Assembly: GCA_030145945.1 (NCBI GenBank)
Contig: JASLDK010000071.1
Location: 1-16,734 of the forward strand
Direction of reading: 5' to 3'
Source: Nocardioides sp.
Lineage (GTDB): Bacteria > Actinomycetota > Actinomycetes > Propionibacteriales > Nocardioidaceae
Length of the DNA: 16,734 nucleotides
Shown one piece after another: positions 14,395-16,734 of this stretch. A program made the translations under genes and the position numbers. Below the pieces are notes generated by a model. The model had not been told where the DNA came from, made no database searches, and was given only the letters and a program-made list of their open reading frames with translations. How positions within the stretch are numbered: position 1 is the first letter of the stretch; every line of letters begins with the position of its first letter.

Positions 14395-15167
14395 CCCTCG
14401 CCGTACGGGTCATCCCGTGTCTCGACGTCGACGGTGGTCGCGTCGTGAAGGGCGTCAACTTCCAGGAGTTGCGTGACGCCGGTGATCCCGTCGAACTGGC
14501 CCGGCTCTATGACGCCGAAGGCGCCGACGAACTCACCTTCCTCGACATCTCCGCATCCCACGAGGGCCGCGCGACCACGATGGAGATCGTGTCCGCCACG
14601 GCCGAGCAGGTCTTCATCCCGCTCACCGTCGGCGGGGGAGTGTCCTGCGTCGAGGACGTCGACCGACTCCTGCGCGCCGGCGCCGACAAGATCGCCGTCA
14701 ACACTGCCGCCATCCGCCGACCCGAACTGATCGCCGAGATCGCTGACCGCTTCGGCAACCAGGTGCTGGTGCTGTCGGTCGACGCACGGCGCGTGCCCGC
14801 GGCATCCGACGTACGCACCGACTCCGGTTTCGAGGTCACCACCCACGGTGGCCGCCAGTCGGCCGGTCTCGATGCCATCGAGTGGGCCGTTCGCGCTGCT
14901 GAGCTCGGCGCCGGCGAGATCCTGCTCAACGCCATGGACGCTGACGGTACGACGGACGGGTTCGACCTCGAACTCATCCGGAAGGTGCGCTCCGAGGTGT
15001 CGATCCCCGTCATCGCCTCGGGCGGCGCTGGGGCCGTCGAGCACTTCGCCCCCGCGGTCGAGGCGGGAGCGGACGCCGTACTCGCTGCCACTGTCTTCCA
15101 CTTCGGCACCTTGCGGATCGCCGACGTGAAGTCGTCGCTGTCCGCAGCAGGTGTGCCCGTCCGCTGA
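14391..15167 (+). CDS. hisF: Imidazole glycerol phosphate synthase, cyclase subunit
   Basis: Closes the imidazole ring from PRFAR and ammonia delivered by HisH, releasing AICAR. The 258-residue barrel has D12 in VIPCLDVDGGRVVKG and the second-half catalytic Asp in NAMDADGTTDGFD, with phosphate-binding loops TVGGGV and ASGGAGAVEH. AVNTAAI and LSVDARR match the family. Start and length are normal. It starts inside the hisA stop (ATGA), so the pair is coupled. The usual actinobacterial neighbour hisI does not follow directly; a short unknown gene does. Confidence 0.97.
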   Translation: MTLAVRVIPCLDVDGGRVVKGVNFQELRDAGDPVELARLYDAEGADELTFLDISASHEGRATTMEIVSATAEQVFIPLTVGGGVSCVEDVDRLLRAGADKIAVNTAAIRRPELIAEIADRFGNQVLVLSVDARRVPAASDVRTDSGFEVTTHGGRQSAGLDAIEWAVRAAELGAGEILLNAMDADGTTDGFDLELIRKVRSEVSIPVIASGGAGAVEHFAPAVEAGADAVLAATVFHFGTLRIADVKSSLSAAGVPVR

Positions 15168-15185
15168 CGCGGGCAGGGTACGGCC

Positions 15186-15524
15186 ATGACGTACGACGCC
15201 TACGAGCCCGGTTCTTCCGCCGAGGCAGATGGCCCCGGCGGTTCTGGCCCGTGGCGGGTCGCGTTGGAGTACTCCAACCAGGGGCAGGCCAAGCCGCCGA
15301 CCATCGTGCAGATCGGCCGCACGTTGCACGACCGGCGGGCTGACGCCCTTGAGGCTGCCGTACGGGCCTGCCACGAGTTCAGCCCGCCCGACCCGTGGTC
15401 CGAGCAAAGCCGCCAGATCTACCGCGACGGCCCCGACGGGTTTCTGGTCATCCTCGAGGGAGCCGCGTCGACCTTCCACATGAGCGTGCGCATCGTCGCG
15501 CCGCTGACTGATCCGCCGTCATAG
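15186..15524 (+). CDS. Unknown small protein downstream of hisF
   Basis: A 112-residue soluble protein that I do not recognise. The first 20 residues are Gly/Ser/acid-rich and probably disordered. The rest looks like a compact alpha/beta fold: a strand (WRVALEYSN), a strand (PTIVQIGRTL), a helix (DRRADALEAAVRACHEF), then two strands (GFLVILEGA, TFHMSVRIVAPL). There is no signal peptide, membrane segment or metal motif. The ATG has a GGCAGGG site seven bases upstream and lies 18 bases after hisF, so it is probably cotranscribed with the his genes. High GC at third positions supports coding. Its place is where hisI is often found, but it shows none of the hisI zinc-binding motifs. Confidence 0.75.
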   Translation: MTYDAYEPGSSAEADGPGGSGPWRVALEYSNQGQAKPPTIVQIGRTLHDRRADALEAAVRACHEFSPPDPWSEQSRQIYRDGPDGFLVILEGAASTFHMSVRIVAPLTDPPS

Positions 15525-15542
15525 TCCAGGCGTGCTCCACGC

Positions 15543-15883
15543 TCAGTAGCCGACGAGCTTCGGCTCGGCCTCGATCGTCACTTGCTGACCCAGCAGCGTC
15601 ACCGTCTGAGGGATCGGGCGGTGCTCGTGGTGGCGACGGCGTTCGAAGCGCGTCCGGGAGCTCCGCTGGGAGCGGTTGGCCGCGGCGCTTCTCCTTCCGT
15701 CGCAGTGAGGCGAACCGCAGTCCGGTCGGCAGGGTCGTCGTACACACCCGGCGTACGCAACGCCGGTTCGGCGGCGTCGGAGCAGCCCGTGTTGGCTGTT
15801 GCGGCGAGTGCCGCGCAGGCGACCAGCACCACCAGTCGCTTGGTGGGGATGTCACCACCGGTGCATGTTCCGCGGAGGTCCAT
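15543..15883 (-). pseudogene. Frameshifted lipoprotein remnant
   Basis: From the ATG at 15883 the minus strand encodes a basic start (PTKR), a hydrophobic stretch (LVVLVACAALAATA) and TGC, a loose lipobox with the lipidated Cys at residue 34, followed by SDAAEPALRTPGVYDDPADR. Past about 15725 this frame becomes poor and stops at 15599. A different frame, from about 15647, reads 34 well-biased codons ending QTVTLLGQQVTIEAEPKLVGY and a stop at 15543-15545. The middle reads best in the third frame. Together this looks like one short lipoprotein gene broken by at least one, probably two, frameshifts. The family is unknown. A sequencing error is the main alternative, and then the gene would be intact and of about 113 codons. 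Confidence 0.5.
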
Positions 15884-16105
15884 GGGACGAGCATGCGCTG
15901 AATCGACGAACGCCGCCGGCATGCATCCACAGGCGGCCGCGGTCCGGAATCCGGTCGATCCCATGAGTCACAACCGTCGCTCTGGCTCGCTGACGATCCC
16001 TCGATCATCCACAGCCGCTGTTGTGCACAGGCGTCTTCCACAAGCTCTCCGCGACCAGGTGGAGGTGGGGCTGGTTGTGTCGGCGGCCGGTGTTCAGGTG
16101 AGGTC
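15884..16105. other. Gene-free stretch before the DUF222 gene
   Basis: I see no convincing coding sequence here on either strand. Apparent minus-strand frames are extensions of the lipoprotein remnant or shadows of the DUF222 gene. The only structure is a group of CCACA/GCACA motifs, listed separately. A ribosome site, AGGTGAGG at 16096-16103, precedes the DUF222 ATG. I do not see a clear promoter. Confidence 0.5.
16005..16042 (+). promoter_or_regulatory. Cluster of DnaA-box-like 9-mers
   Basis: TCATCCACA (16005-16013) differs from TTATCCACA by one base. TTGTGCACA (16021-16029) differs from the actinobacterial TTGTCCACA by one base. TCTTCCACA (16034-16042) differs by two. A further looser copy, GCATCCACA, is at 15923-15931. 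All are in the same orientation, 60-100 bases before the DUF222 ATG. Binding by DnaA is inferred from similarity only. Confidence 0.3.
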
Positions 16106-16734
16106 ATGACCGAGAGCCACTTCCAGGACGACAGCGGCCGCTTCCGCGGCAATGGCGACGACGGCACTGAGTGCGTCGACCACGCCGACCAGGGTCTGCG
16201 CGACATGTCTGCTGGCGAAGTCCTCACGTTCGTCGAGGATCAGCACGCAGCCCGTCTCGTGGCAGAGCGGGCGATCCTCATCGCTGCCTACCAGTGGGCG
16301 GTCCTGCACCACCCTGACCGACTCCCGCCCGACGACAAACGCGGACGAGCACGCGCCAGACCTGCCGGCGGCCCCGGCACGCCGAGGATCACGGAGTACG
16401 CGGCTGCTGCCTTCGGGGCCCGGATCCAGACCAGCCCGTACGGCGCCCGCCGGCTGATCGCCGACGCCGTCGACCTGCGCATGCGCTTGCCGAAGCTGTG
16501 GGCAGGACTCCATGCAGGAACTGTGCGGGTGGCCCACGCTCGCCACGTCGCCGACGCGACTCGGGACCTTTCGAAGGAAGAAGCCGCGTGGGTCGACAAC
16601 GAGGTCGTCGAGTCGGCCGACGGTCGCCTCGCCTGGCGTCGCTTCGAGTCGCTCATCGAGGGCAAGGTCGCCGCGGCCGCACCTGAAGCAGCGAGGGTGA
16701 GAGAGGAAGCGGCCGCGCGAGAGACCAGCGTTCG
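16106..16734 (+). CDS. DUF222 (13E12 family) HNH endonuclease, N-terminal part
   Basis: The open frame runs off the right edge after 209 codons. The visible part matches the DUF222 domain found in 13E12-repeat proteins of actinobacteria, which usually continue into a C-terminal HNH nuclease domain (not visible here). Supporting segments are VLTFVEDQHAARLVAERAIL, GGPGTPRITEYAAAAFG, SPYGARRLIADAVDLRMRLP and LHAGTVRVAHARHVADAT. This last group is the most conserved part of DUF222. The ATG follows a good AGGTGAGG site and a non-coding region. These genes occur in many dispersed copies per genome and are often called HNH endonuclease signature proteins. Their biological role, mobile or regulatory, is not established. 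Confidence 0.88.
   Translation, partial: MTESHFQDDSGRFRGNGDDGTECVDHADQGLRDMSAGEVLTFVEDQHAARLVAERAILIAAYQWAVLHHPDRLPPDDKRGRARARPAGGPGTPRITEYAAAAFGARIQTSPYGARRLIADAVDLRMRLPKLWAGLHAGTVRVAHARHVADATRDLSKEEAAWVDNEVVESADGRLAWRRFESLIEGKVAAAAPEAARVREEAAARETSV

Noticed and set aside
15530..15542. Short hairpin (5-base stem GCGTG/CACGC, loop CTC) after the unknown small gene
   Set aside because: Too short, with no T-tract, to call a terminator with confidence, although its position between convergent genes would suit one.
15553..15566. CGAGC-TTCG-GCTCG hairpin with a stable tetraloop
   Set aside because: Only five pairs, and it lies in the coding end of the lipoprotein remnant (AEPKLVGY), so it is better explained as coding sequence.
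16005..16042. Chromosomal origin of replication
   Set aside because: Only three imperfect boxes, no AT-rich unwinding region and no dnaA, dnaN, rpmH or gidB nearby. Treated only as a possible DnaA-binding cluster.
15582..16109. A 175-codon plus-strand frame across the region after the unknown small gene
   Set aside because: It is opposite the lipoprotein remnant, has no ribosome site, and its composition is that of a shadow frame.
16094..16546. A 150-codon minus-strand frame at the right edge
   Set aside because: It lies opposite the DUF222 gene, whose plus-strand reading contains the conserved DUF222 segments and continues to the window end.

Overview
The window is high-GC (roughly two-thirds G+C) DNA from an actinobacterium, most likely a Nocardioides-like member of the Propionibacteriales. 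The evidence is a DivIVA/Wag31 homologue at the left edge, a DnaE1-type polymerase with a complete PHP site, a PriA-type HisA, a DUF222/HNH (13E12-family) gene at the right edge, very G/C-rich third codon positions, and start codons placed 6-7 bases after TAnnnT boxes (leaderless genes).

Layout. Bases 1-3739 hold a growth and envelope block: wag31, a strong hairpin terminator, then a TraR/DksA zinc-finger protein with a lysine-rich tail, lspA, an RluA-family pseudouridine synthase and a GNAT acetyltransferase, all overlapping or nearly so. Bases 3880-8060 hold dnaE1 and a coupled small membrane protein. Bases 7999-9172, on the minus strand, hold a YbaK-type Cys-tRNA(Pro) deacylase and a LON-domain protein. 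Bases 9253-15167 hold the histidine genes hisD-hisC-hisB-hisH, a minus-strand remnant of a secreted Ig-like protein, then priA/hisA-hisF. A small unknown gene follows. Bases 15525-16105 hold a frameshifted lipoprotein remnant and a cluster of DnaA-box-like sequences. A DUF222 gene starts at 16106 and runs off the right edge.

How the genes work together. HisD, HisC, HisB, HisH, HisA and HisF cover the middle and late steps of histidine synthesis. HisH and HisF form imidazole-glycerol-phosphate synthase. hisG, hisE and hisI are not in the window. Within each half of the cluster the genes are joined by 4-base ATGA or GTGA stop/start overlaps, which suggests translational coupling. hisA-hisF appears to have its own leaderless promoter because the secreted-protein remnant separates it from hisH.

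Most of the window is conserved housekeeping sequence. I found no convincing new defence, mobile or biosynthetic system. The points most worth checking are the lysine-tailed DksA protein, the two gene remnants, the leaderless divergent promoter pair before hisD, an Arg-to-Gln change in PriA, and the DnaA-box-like cluster upstream of the DUF222 gene.
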